From: Falsihalocynthiibacter arcticus
GTDB lineage: Bacteria; Pseudomonadota; Alphaproteobacteria; Rhodobacterales; Rhodobacteraceae
NCBI RefSeq assembly: GCF_000812665.2
Contig: NZ_CP014327.1
Span: 2,695,501 to 2,759,500, forward strand
Reading direction: 5' to 3'
Length of the DNA stretch: 64,000 nucleotides
The position numbers and the translations under genes are program-made. The notes under the pieces were generated by a model. The model was given only the letters and a program-made list of their open reading frames with translations, did no database searches and had not been told where the DNA came from. Every line of letters begins with the position of its first letter. The first letter of the stretch is position 1. Of the stretch, positions 1-9,360 are shown piece after piece.

Positions 1-2
1 AC

Positions 3-371
3 TTTACCACCGCCGCGCGTAAATTTGACATGATCGTCGATACCGCAGGCACTGCCCCATGGTCGCGGGCGCGGCACGCGCTCAAGCGTGGAGGCCGGCT
101 GGTCGTGGTCAACGGCAGCCTGTCGGACATGATCTTTGGCCCCCTACGCGCACGACTGCATGGCAAGCGTGTGGTTGGAGGGGTGGCATCGGAAAATGTG
201 TCGTTGTTGCAGGCGTTGACCGCATTGGTTGTGGCGGGCCACTTTCGTCCCGTGATTGATCGATCTTATTCTTTTGATCAAATGATCGAGGCGCACCGAC
301 ATGTGGATACTGGCCGTAAAAAGGGAAACGTGGTCGTTGTTTTGGTCTCGCAGGAGCCAGCCATGGGGTAA
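3..371 (+). CDS. MDR-type zinc/quinone alcohol dehydrogenase, C-terminal end (partial)
   Basis: Only the last ~122 residues are in the window; the reading frame is open to the left edge, so the gene starts upstream. The text FDMIVDTAGTAP, GGRLVVVNGS and the ending with FDQMIEAHRHVDTGRKKGNVVV is the end of the nucleotide-binding domain and the C-terminal segment of medium-chain dehydrogenase/quinone oxidoreductase family proteins, where the AHRHVDTGRKKGNVVV-like motif is the usual tail. These are cytosolic NAD(P)H-dependent oxidoreductases. Substrate cannot be told because the catalytic domain is missing. Family call is firm, exact activity unknown. Confidence 0.8.
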   Translation, partial: FTTAARKFDMIVDTAGTAPWSRARHALKRGGRLVVVNGSLSDMIFGPLRARLHGKRVVGGVASENVSLLQALTALVVAGHFRPVIDRSYSFDQMIEAHRHVDTGRKKGNVVVVLVSQEPAMG

Positions 372-529
372 AATAGGGGAAACCGGTTCTGTAGGAATTT
401 TAGACTCGCGGGGAAATTTTTCGGAATGATCCTTGCACTTATGAGTTTTGAAATCATACAGTTTAAATGCCGGTAGTGGCTAGGACCGATGGCACACCCC
501 GAGGCTGCACTCATCAAGAGGATTTCGCC

Positions 530-1957
530 ATGACCAGTCACGCAACCGATGCCGTCGCCCAAACTGAGGCAATTGCAAAAACGGAAACCGTGGAGGGCAT
601 CATCAACGATGTCACCTCGGAAATGGGCCCTGTAATCAGCTATTTTACAGATATATCCACACGACTGGCCGCGCAGATATTCTCGCTAGAAGGGATATTT
701 CAAGTCGCGCTCATTGGCTTCACGTTTCTCGCGGCCTTCCTTGCATCACGGTTTTCAAGACAATTGTTAGCGCGGATTTGGCCGATGGCCGATGACGAAA
801 AAGTATTTATGAAACATGTTTTTTTGGTCATCAAAAGCCTTATCGTTCCAATTGTCTGGGCCATTCTTTTGTTGATTGGGCAGGCCTCATTACAGGCCAG
901 CGGACATCCCAGCGATCTCGTTCGTATTCCGGCGACGCTCCTGCAGGCATGGATTTTGATCCGGCTTTTTTCAACCTTGGTCCGCGATCCATTTTGGTCG
1001 CGCACATTTGCAACGACCGCTTGGGTGATCGCTGCGCTCAACGTTTTGAAACTCCTGAATCCCCTCATCGGTTTTCTCGATAGCCTCGCTATTAACATGG
1101 GCGACGCGCGCCTTTCGCTCTTCACGGTGATCAAGGGCGCGACAATTCTTGTTTTGTTGATCTGGATCGCGTCTGTTTTCAGCAGGTTCGTTCAGTCCCG
1201 TCTCAATATGTCCAAAGATCTGACACCCTCTGTCAGGTCCCTGATTGCTCAAGCCGTCAAAATCGGTTTGTTTTTTACGGCGGTGATGGTTGCGATGAAC
1301 ATCGTTGGTATTGATTTGACGGCGCTTGCGGTGTTCTCGGGGGCGTTGGGTGTAGGTATAGGGTTTGGCTTGCAGGCCATCTTTAGCAACCTTGTGTCCG
1401 GTATCATTATGTTGGTCGAAGGGAGTATCAAGGTTGGCGATTTTGTTGAGCTTGAATCCGGACTGAGGGGGGAAGTGCGCGAAATCAACACCCGCGCAAC
1501 CCTTATCACCACCAATGACAACATCGATATTTTGGTTCCAAACTCGCAATTCATCAACAACCCCGTGGTGAACTGGACGTTGCGCGATAGCATCCGGCGC
1601 ATACGCGTTCCCTTTGGTGTCGCCTATGGAAGTGACAAGGACCTTGTGAAAAAGGCCGCCCTAGAAGCTGCCAACGCGACCCCTCATTTGCTCTCAGGGA
1701 AGGGTTCAAAGCCGCCGGAAGTTTGGCTGATGAAATTCGGGGAAAGCAGTCTGGATTTCGAATTGGTGGTCTGGCTTACACCACAGGCGGTCAAACGCCC
1801 AAGTACTGTGGTGGCTGCATTCAATTGGGAAATTGAAACGGCCCTTCGAAAATATGGAATCGAAATGCCCTTCCCTCAAAGAGATTTGCACATTCGTTCG
1901 GGGAGTTTGCCAATTAAATTAACGGCAGCAGATGCATCGCAAGATAGCGAAAATTGA
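530..1957 (+). CDS. MscS-family mechanosensitive ion channel
   Basis: Inner-membrane tension-gated channel of about 475 residues that releases solutes on hypo-osmotic shock. Several N-terminal membrane segments are followed at about residues 270-310 by the family signature: a glycine/alanine-rich pore helix (GALGVGIGFGLQAIFSNL), then GSIKVGDFVELESG and NTRATLITTNDN of the beta domain, then PNSQFINNPVVNWT. The upstream ATG at 467 is in frame, but ATG 530 has AAGAGGA seven bases before it and is the better start. Longer than E. coli MscS (286 aa), so it belongs to the larger MscS-like group with extra membrane helices. The stop lies 3 bp from the converging efflux permease. Confidence 0.88.
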   Translation: MTSHATDAVAQTEAIAKTETVEGIINDVTSEMGPVISYFTDISTRLAAQIFSLEGIFQVALIGFTFLAAFLASRFSRQLLARIWPMADDEKVFMKHVFLVIKSLIVPIVWAILLLIGQASLQASGHPSDLVRIPATLLQAWILIRLFSTLVRDPFWSRTFATTAWVIAALNVLKLLNPLIGFLDSLAINMGDARLSLFTVIKGATILVLLIWIASVFSRFVQSRLNMSKDLTPSVRSLIAQAVKIGLFFTAVMVAMNIVGIDLTALAVFSGALGVGIGFGLQAIFSNLVSGIIMLVEGSIKVGDFVELESGLRGEVREINTRATLITTNDNIDILVPNSQFINNPVVNWTLRDSIRRIRVPFGVAYGSDKDLVKKAALEAANATPHLLSGKGSKPPEVWLMKFGESSLDFELVVWLTPQAVKRPSTVVAAFNWEIETALRKYGIEMPFPQRDLHIRSGSLPIKLTAADASQDSEN

Positions 1958-1960
1958 GGC

Positions 1961-3519
1961 CTAATGTGCTTCGACTGACGTGCCTTTTGCGGGTGGTTTC
2001 ATCAGCAATGCACCAAAGGCAAGGCTGGCGAACAATCCCGTAAGTATGAAAAAGACGTCAATAAAGGACAGCACAGTCGCTTGTGCCTGAATCCGCCCCG
2101 CCATTTGAACCAAGGCCCCCGTCGCGCCATCAAGCCCCCGCGAGGTTAAGTTCGCGGCCATGAGATTGAGTTGGCGCAAGACCTCGTCGTTGGCCCAATT
2201 GAGCCCTTCAGACAGGCGCGCATAATGCAAGCTGCTGCGCTCCGAAAGAACCGTGTTAATCACAGCCAGGCCAACAGCGCCGCCAAGATTGCGCATGAGG
2301 TTATACAGGCCCGAAGCACCCTTCATTTTGCTGGCGGGCAAGGTGCCAAGCGCGAGGTTATTGATCGGCACCATACAAAGCATCAACGATGCGCCGCGCA
2401 GGATTTGGGGCCACATCAACTCTTGGAAGTCCCATTCGGCGGTCATCCCTGTGAGCATCCACGTCGAGCCAGCAAAGCCCATGAACCCCACCAAAAGGAG
2501 GAAGCGCAGGTCAATTTTCGATGAAAGCATGCCCACAATTGGGGCGCTGATAAACATCGCAAGGCCGGATACAAACACGGTTTCGCCGATCATCAAACTG
2601 TCGTAGCCGCGGATTGACGCCAGATAGAGCGGGTAAAGATAGGTCAGCCCATAAAGGCCAATTCCCATGGTGAAGCTAAAGATCGAACCCACCGCGAAAT
2701 TCGGGTCTCGGAAGGCCGAAAAATCGATGAGCGGCTCCTCGCGGGTAAAGGCGCGCCAGAAGGTCACGATACCGCCAACAACCATCGCCACGGTCATAAT
2801 CACCACTAAATGGTCGTCAAACCAGTCATTGGCCGCGCCTTCTTCTAGCACGAATTCCATCGCCCCCAGAAACGCCGCCAATGCCGCAAGGCCCCACCAG
2901 TCGAACTTGCCAAAAAGCTTCCAATTCGGGCGGTCAAAATCAATGAGCGTCCACGCCCCAATGGCAACAGCAATGCCCGGAATGACATTGACCAAAAATA
3001 GCCAGTGCCACGACATTGTATGGCTCAGATATCCGCCAATCGTTGGTCCCACTGTCGGTGCAAGCGTCGCAATTAAGCCAATGATGGGCGATACGATGTT
3101 GCGTTTTGAGGGGGGAAGATGGTAAAGGCCGCAGCAAAAACAGATGGGATCATCCCGCCGCCCAAGAAGCCTTGCAGCGCGCGCCAGATGATCATTTCGG
3201 TGATCGTAGTTGATGTCGCGCACATGAAACTCGCGGCGGTAAAGCCCGCGGCGGCGATGGTAAACAGGACCCGTGTCGACATCATCCGCGCCAAAAATCC
3301 CGACAGCGGGATCATGATAACTTCGGCAATCAGGTAGGAGGTCTGAACCCAGCTGATTTCATCGGCACTTGCGCCCAGACCTGCTTGGATATCGGGTAGG
3401 GAGGCCGACACGATCTGGATGTCCAGAATGGCCATGAACATCCCGAAGACCATGATGAAAAAGGCGATAATACGCCGAGGAGTGAGTTCAATCGGTGCTT
3501 CGGGAAGATCTGTAGGCAT
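1961..3519 (-). pseudogene. emrB: DHA2-family MFS drug efflux permease (EmrB-like), one frameshift
   Basis: 14-TM proton antiporter of the EmrB/QacA group. The N-terminal frame (start 3519) carries FGMFMAILDIQIVSASLPDI and WVQTSYLIAEVIMIPLSGF; the second frame resumes with SPIIGLIATLAPTVGPTIGG, motif C of the family, and runs to the normal end near residue 515. The frames meet at a run of six G (3110-3115 on the + strand). One extra base there restores FTIFPPSKRNIVSPIIG without any other change. Both halves show no other damage, so this is either a recent indel or a base-calling error. It sits 5 bp downstream of the HlyD/EmrA gene, with which it would form a two-gene efflux operon. Confidence 0.88.
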
Positions 3520-3524
3520 CCAAG

Positions 3525-4682
3525 TTACTCGGCTTGTGCTATCGCAGCAGCATGCGAGCCAGTGCGACTATCCACTTCGACAATCGCCGACAATCCTGCC
3601 CGCAAATGGCCCGTCTGCATGACGGCATCTGGGATATCAATCCGCACTGGAACGCGTTGCACGATTTTGGTGAAGTTACCCGTCGCGTTGTCTGCGGGCA
3701 GCAGGGAGAAAACAGATCCCGTCGCAGGAGAGACCGAAGAAACATTGCCTTCAAACACTTGGTCGGGGATGGCATCAAAACTGATGTGAACCGTCGCGCC
3801 CAAAGCGATTTCGTAAATCTGTGTTTCTTTGAAATTCGCCTCAACATATAAATCGTTCATCGGTACGAGGGCCGCCAAAAGTACACCGGGGCTTACCAAA
3901 TCGCCGACTTCTAACGTGAGGTTTGCCAGAGTCCCATCAGCGGGGGAGCGCAATACTGTTAAGTCCAGATTGCGTTGCGCTTGTTTTACGGCCAGCTCAA
4001 GCTCGTGTTTCGCGCCGTTGGCTTCGGCCTGTTGGGCATGGAGTACCCCGATTTGGGCTTTGGCATTTAGAATAGCGGCGTTGGCGTTGGCGAGCGAGGC
4101 GGTGGTTGTTTCAAGGGCTTCGGTTGAGGAATCTAGCTGGGCTTGGGATGCTACTTTTCGCGTGGCCAATTGTTGGGAGCGATCCCACTTGGATTTTGCC
4201 GCACGCACTTGCGCCTCCGCGACGGATTTCATCGCCTCCGCTTGGGCAACGCCTGCTTCAGCGGCGGTGATTTGCGCGCCAAAACGGCCAATGGTTTGGT
4301 CCGCCGTCAAGACGCGTTCTTTGGCGAGTTCCAAGGCAAGGAGGTAATCTCCATCATCAAGGCGCACCAGAACATCGCCAGCCTTCACAATGTCATTTTG
4401 CTTTACGGAAACTTCAGAAACATAGCCCTGCACACGACTGCTAATCAACGTTGTATCCGCTGTGACATAGGCATCATCGGTTTCGATCATAAATCGGCCC
4501 GACGTCCAGTAGGTGTGGCCAAAATCTACCATCCCAGCAAGCGCTCCCACGGCAACCAAAGCCAGAACCACCTGCTTTACAAGGCGTTTAGGCGGCTTTG
4601 TTTCCGTGGTTTTCTGAGTTTCCAAATCGGGTGTGACGTCGATTTTGTCAGTCTGTGCAAGGTCTCGTTCGTGACGTGACAT
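3525..4682 (-). CDS. emrA: HlyD/EmrA-type membrane fusion protein of drug efflux pump
   Basis: Periplasmic adaptor linking the EmrB permease to an outer-membrane channel. About 385 residues: a short cytosolic head, a membrane anchor (residues ~38-60), the first half of the lipoyl-like domain (VQGYVSEVSVKQNDIVKAG), a long alanine/glutamine-rich coiled coil, the second lipoyl half (LRSPADGTLANLTLEVGDL), and a beta-barrel domain. An in-frame start at 4757 would put an operator-like repeat inside the gene; ATG 4682 has AAGGA eight bases upstream and is preferred. First gene of the emrAB pair and divergent from a TetR regulator, the usual arrangement for repressor-controlled efflux. Confidence 0.88.
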   Translation of the reverse strand: MSRHERDLAQTDKIDVTPDLETQKTTETKPPKRLVKQVVLALVAVGALAGMVDFGHTYWTSGRFMIETDDAYVTADTTLISSRVQGYVSEVSVKQNDIVKAGDVLVRLDDGDYLLALELAKERVLTADQTIGRFGAQITAAEAGVAQAEAMKSVAEAQVRAAKSKWDRSQQLATRKVASQAQLDSSTEALETTTASLANANAAILNAKAQIGVLHAQQAEANGAKHELELAVKQAQRNLDLTVLRSPADGTLANLTLEVGDLVSPGVLLAALVPMNDLYVEANFKETQIYEIALGATVHISFDAIPDQVFEGNVSSVSPATGSVFSLLPADNATGNFTKIVQRVPVRIDIPDAVMQTGHLRAGLSAIVEVDSRTGSHAAAIAQAE

Positions 4683-4735
4683 AGGGTTTATCCTTGTTGC
4701 CGATGGTGCAGATGCCGAGCAGACAGCTAAATCGC

Positions 4736-4751
4736 ACCGTTCGGTTCGATT
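4736..4751. promoter_or_regulatory. Operator-like repeat, copy 1 (emrA/tetR intergenic region)
   Basis: ACCGTTCGGTTCGATT occurs here and again at 4795-4810, with starts 59 bp apart. The core ACCG-TT-CGGT is an inverted repeat, as expected for a TetR-type dimer. This copy lies just upstream of the preferred emrA start, in its leader or promoter. Binding by the neighbouring TetR protein is inferred from position. Confidence 0.65.
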
Positions 4752-4794
4752 TAGCACCTAACCCCCTGCGCGCTCAATTACAAGGCTTTATCAA

Positions 4795-4810
4795 ACCGTT
4801 CGGTTCGATT
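4795..4810. promoter_or_regulatory. Operator-like repeat, copy 2 (tetR promoter)
   Basis: Identical 16-bp copy of the sequence at 4736-4751, ending 10 bp before the tetR start codon. In this position a bound repressor would block tetR expression (autoregulation), while the other copy would control the efflux genes. Confidence 0.65.
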
Positions 4811-4820
4811 ATGTTGAGTC

Positions 4821-5462
4821 ATGGAAAACAAAACCATAAAGCCACGCCGCCATGCCGCCGGACGGGATCCCGCCAAACGCGAAGCCATTCTCATAGGGGC
4901 GGCGCAGGTTTTTCTGGACCGCGGATTTGATGCCGCCAGTGTCAACGATATTTGCCGCGCGGCAGATGTTTCAAAGAGCACGCTGTATGTTTATTTTGAC
5001 AGCAAGGATGACTTGTTTGAATCCCTGATCGAGCACGAACGGGACCGTGTTTTTGCTGGTTTAAGCGAGTGTTTGCGGGAGGAGCGCCCCCTGCGCGATA
5101 AACTGAAGGACTTCGTGTTTATTCTAGCAAAAATCCTTTGTTCCGACGAGGTGATCCGCTCACAGCGCGCCATAATTGGCATGGTCGAACGGATGCCCGA
5201 ACTTGGCATCCGATATTATGACGGTGGTGCGATGCGCATGCGCCTCCTTATTTCGCAATTTCTGGACTCAGAAGTCGCAAATGGCACGCTAGAAATCGAG
5301 GATACAACGCTTGCAGCCTATCAGTTGATCGAGTTATCGACGGGGGGTGTGTGGCGCCAATGCCTTTTCAGCAAGGTGAAATATCCACCGCCCGCTGAAA
5401 TCCTTCGTAAGTCCTCAAGCAGTGCTGTTGACCTTTTCCTCGCGGGCTACACAAAGCGCTAA
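4821..5462 (+). CDS. TetR/AcrR-family transcriptional regulator
   Basis: Cytosolic repressor of 213 residues. The N-terminal helix-turn-helix is clear: AKREAILIGAAQVFLDRGFD leads into VNDICRAADVSKSTLYVYF and DSKDDLFESLIE (residues ~20-70). The C-terminal two thirds is the variable ligand-binding domain, of the AcrR-like kind with TetR_C-type text (QLIELSTGGVWRQCLF). Divergent from the emrAB pair, with two copies of an inverted-repeat sequence between them, so it very likely represses the pump and itself and is released by a pump substrate. The ligand is unknown. Confidence 0.88.
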   Translation: MENKTIKPRRHAAGRDPAKREAILIGAAQVFLDRGFDAASVNDICRAADVSKSTLYVYFDSKDDLFESLIEHERDRVFAGLSECLREERPLRDKLKDFVFILAKILCSDEVIRSQRAIIGMVERMPELGIRYYDGGAMRMRLLISQFLDSEVANGTLEIEDTTLAAYQLIELSTGGVWRQCLFSKVKYPPPAEILRKSSSSAVDLFLAGYTKR

Positions 5463-5574
5463 TCGCTTTTGGGTCCGTGCAAAAGAGGGACGGGGGCTGG
5501 ATGGTTCAGTCGATCAAGCCAGTACAGAGGGCCTGAACCAAGCCAATGGCGCCGGCAATGGGTTTGAATTGACC

Positions 5575-5891
5575 TGTGGATTCATTGGCCACGGATCACG
5601 GTTTCGGGGCCGCGACCAAGTTGGAATGACTGGGCGGATCAGTTTGGAATCCCCACCACGCCGCTGCCCGTTCTGCGCCTTGATACCTATGCTCCGGCGC
5701 AGACCATTGCGCGGGCAGGGGGCGGTGTTTTGCTGGCGTCGCTAGCTTTGTGCGAAGCCGATCTTAAGGCGGGAAATCTTGTGCGTGTGTCGGACGATGT
5801 GCTTGCCCACCATGAAAGCTATTGGATGCTCGCGAGTAAGGAGGCCGTGACGAAACCCCAATGGGACGACCTTGTTTCTGCGCTGAAATAG
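5575..5891 (+). pseudogene. LysR-type regulator, C-terminal remnant
   Basis: In one frame the text RPSWNDWADQFGIPTTPLPV, then GGGVLLASLALCEADLKAG and ESYWMLASKEA, ending at the stop 5889-5891, matches the effector-binding domain of GcvA-like LysR regulators (the ...RP.DW..W....G pattern followed by G-G-G-V-L-L-A). No helix-turn-helix, start codon or N-terminal half is present upstream; the tetR gene ends only about 110 bp before. I read it as a deletion remnant. Confidence 0.65.
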
Positions 5892-5951
5892 GGTGCAGAA
5901 GACGTATTTTTGACGATATGTGTGGGCAGGATTTCCCAAAACGGTCATAAC

Positions 5952-5982
5952 CCCACAATTTTCATGGATTATTGTGGGTTTT
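5952..5982 (+). terminator. Hairpin with T-run between the LysR remnant and the DeoR gene
   Basis: CCCACAAT (5952-5959) pairs with ATTGTGGG (5971-5978), loop 11 nt, followed directly by TTTT. It would end transcription of the LysR remnant. It also argues against the TTG start at 5972 for the next gene, which would lie inside the stem. Confidence 0.55.
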
Positions 5983-6019
5983 AGGTGTATTGCTTTGTCA
6001 AAACAACAAGGCCGCTAAA

Positions 6020-6814
6020 TTGAAGAAACAACATTCCCATTCCCATCGCGAACTTGAGTTGCTCAATGCTATACGAAGAATTGGTGGTTTTGCCCGCAAT
6101 TCGGAACTGGCGAACGTGTTGGATGTCTCAGAGGAAACCGTGCGTCGCACGATCAAAGGTCTGTCAAAATCCGGTACGATCGCCCGTGTTCACGGGGGCG
6201 CCTATTTGGTGGGAACCCAGAGCGACCCCAGCTTTTTCAAACGCATTGCCCAGAATTCCGACGAGAAACGCCTGATTGCGCAAGAGGCTGCACAGCTCGC
6301 CGCTGACGGTATGACGCTGTTTTTGGATGTCGGAAGCACAACAGCGTTTGTAGCTGAGGAGTTGCGGGTGCATCATAATCTGACAGTCGTTACAAACTCT
6401 ATTCGGGTGTCGCAAACGCTGGTGGGGCATAACGACAATCGCGTGTTTTTACTAGGCGGAGAGATGCAATCGAACGAGCTTGGCGCCTTTGGCCATGTCA
6501 CCGAAACGCAGGCGCGGCGCTATGGTTTTGACCGCGCGTTTCTGAGTGCGGATGCCCTAAGTTCCACAATAGGCTTTCTGTATTTGGATCCCGCTGAGGC
6601 AGATTTGGCGTCGGTCGTGATTGACTGTGCGGATATAACGGTCGCGGCAATGACGCATCATAAATTCGACAAGACTGCCCCGCACCGCAGCTTTCATCCG
6701 AGTGAGATTCACACATTGGTTGTCGATCAGGCACCTGAAAAACCTTTGGCCACGAGCCTTGAAAAATGGGATGTCGCCTTGCGTGTGTCCAAAAAGGAAA
6801 ACGATCATGAATGA
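6020..6814 (+). CDS. DeoR/GlpR-family transcriptional regulator
   Basis: About 264 residues. The N-terminal winged helix-turn-helix reads ELANVLDVSEETVRRTIKGL, followed by GTIARVHGGAYL, the DeoR-family signature (residues ~15-60). The C-terminal sugar-phosphate-sensing domain has DVGSTTAFVAEEL and LTVVTNSIRVSQTL, the loop that binds phosphorylated sugars in this family. TTG 6020 is chosen because AAGG lies about 8 bases upstream and the family normally has ~10 residues before the helix-turn-helix; the frame is open back to TTG 5972. It overlaps the next gene by 8 bp, so it is probably the first gene of an operon with the phosphatase and the Na/Pi transporter. Confidence 0.85.
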   Translation: MKKQHSHSHRELELLNAIRRIGGFARNSELANVLDVSEETVRRTIKGLSKSGTIARVHGGAYLVGTQSDPSFFKRIAQNSDEKRLIAQEAAQLAADGMTLFLDVGSTTAFVAEELRVHHNLTVVTNSIRVSQTLVGHNDNRVFLLGGEMQSNELGAFGHVTETQARRYGFDRAFLSADALSSTIGFLYLDPAEADLASVVIDCADITVAAMTHHKFDKTAPHRSFHPSEIHTLVVDQAPEKPLATSLEKWDVALRVSKKENDHE

Positions 6815-7589
6815 CGCGCAAGATTTCGAAATGAAGCATGCACAGGGCGTGGCTGATATCGCTGCAGAAGCCGCGCGGGGTTATTTTCGCAACCCTTTGC
6901 AGGTTGAGTTTAAAGCGGATGAAAGCCCTGTAACGCAGGCCGACCGAGGCGTCGAATCCAAGGTCCGTGCGTATCTAGGTGAGCATTTTCCCGACGATGG
7001 GATTTGGGGCGAAGAGCACGGAACCGAGGGCGACGATCGCGAATGGATGTGGGTTGTAGACCCGATTGACGGAACGCGTTCGTTCCTTTCTGGGAACCCG
7101 CTGTTTGGATTTTTGGCGGCGCGTATGCATCGCGGAGTGCCCGAAATTGGTGTGATTGGTATGCCCGCTTTGGGCGAAACCCTCATTGGTAAACGCAACG
7201 GTACGGCGACTTTGAATGGGCAGAAAATTCAGACGTCCACCCAAACGTCGCTGGATCATGCGGTATTATATATCAACGAAGCTGATAAAATTTATCAGGC
7301 CCATCCTAAGGTTTTCGCAAAGCTTGTGGCGAGCGGACAAACGCGCCGATTTGCCTATGATTGCTACCCGCATGCGTTGGTGGCAATGGGGCATGTGGAT
7401 GCGGTTGTGGATTATGATCTTCAGCCCTACGACTATTTAGCGGTACTGGCTGTTGTCGAGGCGGCAGGCGGAATTATGACGGATTGGAAGGGGCGCACGT
7501 TGACCGACAAATCCGCGTGCCAGCCCGTAATTTGCGCGGCAACCCCCGAGTTACACGCCCAACTTTTGGCGATTGTGAGCATTTCCTAA
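6807..7589 (+). CDS. hisN: Inositol monophosphatase-family phosphatase, HisN-like (histidinol-phosphatase)
   Basis: About 260 residues, Mg2+-dependent phosphatase fold. Metal-binding motifs are in order: GEEHG (first Glu), WVVDPIDGTRSFLSG (DPxDGT, the family hallmark), and YDYLAVLAVVEAAGG near the C terminus. The text YDCYPHALVAMGHVDAVVDY corresponds to the region typical of HisN-type histidinol-phosphatases rather than SuhB. ATG 6807 overlaps the regulator by 8 bp and has AAGGAAA upstream. The next gene starts directly after its stop codon. The neighbours (DeoR, phosphate transporter) are not histidine genes, so a role on another phosphomonoester is possible. Family is sure, substrate is not. 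Confidence 0.82.
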   Translation: MNDAQDFEMKHAQGVADIAAEAARGYFRNPLQVEFKADESPVTQADRGVESKVRAYLGEHFPDDGIWGEEHGTEGDDREWMWVVDPIDGTRSFLSGNPLFGFLAARMHRGVPEIGVIGMPALGETLIGKRNGTATLNGQKIQTSTQTSLDHAVLYINEADKIYQAHPKVFAKLVASGQTRRFAYDCYPHALVAMGHVDAVVDYDLQPYDYLAVLAVVEAAGGIMTDWKGRTLTDKSACQPVICAATPELHAQLLAIVSIS

Positions 7590-9272
7590 ATGGCAATTAT
7601 TAGTTTCCTCATAAGCCTCTCTGGCGCGACAATGTTGCTTTTGTTTGCCGTTCGCATGGTGCGAACCGGTATTGAGCGCAGCTTTGGCGCGTCGTTTCAA
7701 CGGGTCTTGACCCAAAATAAAAGCCTGATGGGCTCAAGCGCGACGGGCGTGGCACTGGCGATTGTTTTGCAAAGCTCGGCGGCTGTCGCGCTTTTGACGG
7801 CTGGATTTGCAGCTAGTGGATTTTTGGCGTTCCCAACGGGCCTTGCCATCGTGCTCGGCGGTGATTTGGGGTCAGCGCTGATCATTCAGATTCTCTCGTT
7901 CAAGATGGACTGGCTCATCCCGATGCTGTTGGCTGTTGGCGGCTGGTTGTTTGTCAAAACTGACCACAAAAATGGCCGCCAATTGGGGCGTATCCTCATG
8001 GGCGTCGCGTTTATTTTGATCTCGCTTCAGTTTTTGCGCGAAGCCGTGACTCCCATTCGGGACAGCGCGTTTTTGCCTGCTATCGCTGACTATCTTTCAC
8101 GCGATTTTGTCACGGCATTTATCGTCGGGGCGGCCCTCGCATTTGTGATGCATTCAAGTGTCGCGGCGATTTTGATGTGTGTTACGCTGGTGCAAATCGG
8201 TGCTATTCCATTTGACGCCGCGCTTTCGCTCATGTTGGGCGCGAACCTCGGAAGTGCCTTCATTCCGATTTGGTTGACGCGCGGTATGCCGACCGTCGCG
8301 CGCAGCATTCCAGCCGCAAATCTCTTGGTGCGAGGCAGTTGGGCTATTCTGGTTTTACTCGGGCTGAATTTGGCCGCCGATCCGACTATGCTGATGTTTA
8401 CCAGCCCAAGCCAATCGCTGATTTACGCGCATATCGGGTTTAACCTTTCCCTGTTGATTGTTGTGCTTCCGTTTTGCCGCGTCTTGGAACCCGTGCTTCA
8501 AATGCTGATGCCAAGTGCGACTTCGGCGGAAAGTAACCTTGGCGAACAGGAGGTTGGCTCCGCGCTTGATCCCTCAACCGCCGAGACGCCAACCCTCGCG
8601 ATTGCAAGCCTAAGACGCGAGTTGTTGCATATGGTTGGGCTGGTCGAACGTATGTTCAAAAGTGTTCCAGATCTTTATGAAACGGGCGATCGAGACAAAA
8701 TTCGGGCGGTTCGTACCCAAGATTATCAGGTCAACAAATCGCTTTCGGAAATTCGCTCATTCGTCGCGCATATGCCGCAGGAAAACTACACCAAGGAAGA
8801 CAAGAAGATTGTGCGCGGTTTGATGGATTACGCCATTCGCCTTGAAACTGCGGGCGATGTGATCGCCAAAACACTGACGACAATTGTAGAAGAAAAACAT
8901 GAAATCCACGCCGAGTTTTCCTCCGAAGGCTGGGCGGAACTTTTGCGGATGCACGAAGCGGTCGTTGCCAATCTGAGGCTTGCCAGCAATGTTTTGGTGT
9001 CTGATGATCTTGAGAGTGCCAGACTTTTGGTGATGGAGAAATCCGAGATCAAACGCTCGGAGCGCAAAAGCCGCAAAAACCATTTAACTCGTCTTCAAAG
9101 TGGGCGTGGTGACAGTTTTCGTTCAAGTGACGTCCACTTGGAAACATTGCGCGCGCTGCGGGATGTGAACAGTCATATCGCGGCCATTGCCTATCCAGTT
9201 CTGTATAGAAATGGACAACTGCTTGAAACGCGGCTCATTCAGGAAATGGACTTACACGAGGAAGATAGCTAA
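7590..9272 (+). CDS. Na+/phosphate cotransporter-family protein (NptA/YjbB-like)
   Basis: Inner-membrane protein of 560 residues. It has two inverted Na/Pi-cotransporter repeats with the characteristic QSSA-type signatures (TGVALAIVLQSSAAVALLTA at about residue 50 and FVMHSSVAAILMCVT at about 185), then an alpha-helical PhoU-like cytosolic domain (residues ~330-560). Proteins of this architecture move inorganic phosphate, often outward when phosphate accumulates. The start codon follows the phosphatase stop without a gap, which implies translational coupling: the phosphatase would release phosphate and this protein move it. Direction of transport cannot be read from sequence. Confidence 0.87.
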   Translation: MAIISFLISLSGATMLLLFAVRMVRTGIERSFGASFQRVLTQNKSLMGSSATGVALAIVLQSSAAVALLTAGFAASGFLAFPTGLAIVLGGDLGSALIIQILSFKMDWLIPMLLAVGGWLFVKTDHKNGRQLGRILMGVAFILISLQFLREAVTPIRDSAFLPAIADYLSRDFVTAFIVGAALAFVMHSSVAAILMCVTLVQIGAIPFDAALSLMLGANLGSAFIPIWLTRGMPTVARSIPAANLLVRGSWAILVLLGLNLAADPTMLMFTSPSQSLIYAHIGFNLSLLIVVLPFCRVLEPVLQMLMPSATSAESNLGEQEVGSALDPSTAETPTLAIASLRRELLHMVGLVERMFKSVPDLYETGDRDKIRAVRTQDYQVNKSLSEIRSFVAHMPQENYTKEDKKIVRGLMDYAIRLETAGDVIAKTLTTIVEEKHEIHAEFSSEGWAELLRMHEAVVANLRLASNVLVSDDLESARLLVMEKSEIKRSERKSRKNHLTRLQSGRGDSFRSSDVHLETLRALRDVNSHIAAIAYPVLYRNGQLLETRLIQEMDLHEEDS

Positions 9273-9360
9273 CGCGGATGTATTGGATGTGGATTCCCCA
9301 TGGACGTTCCTGTCAAGATTTGGCAAAACTTGGCATGTGAAATCGAAAAGGCCGTCGTCC

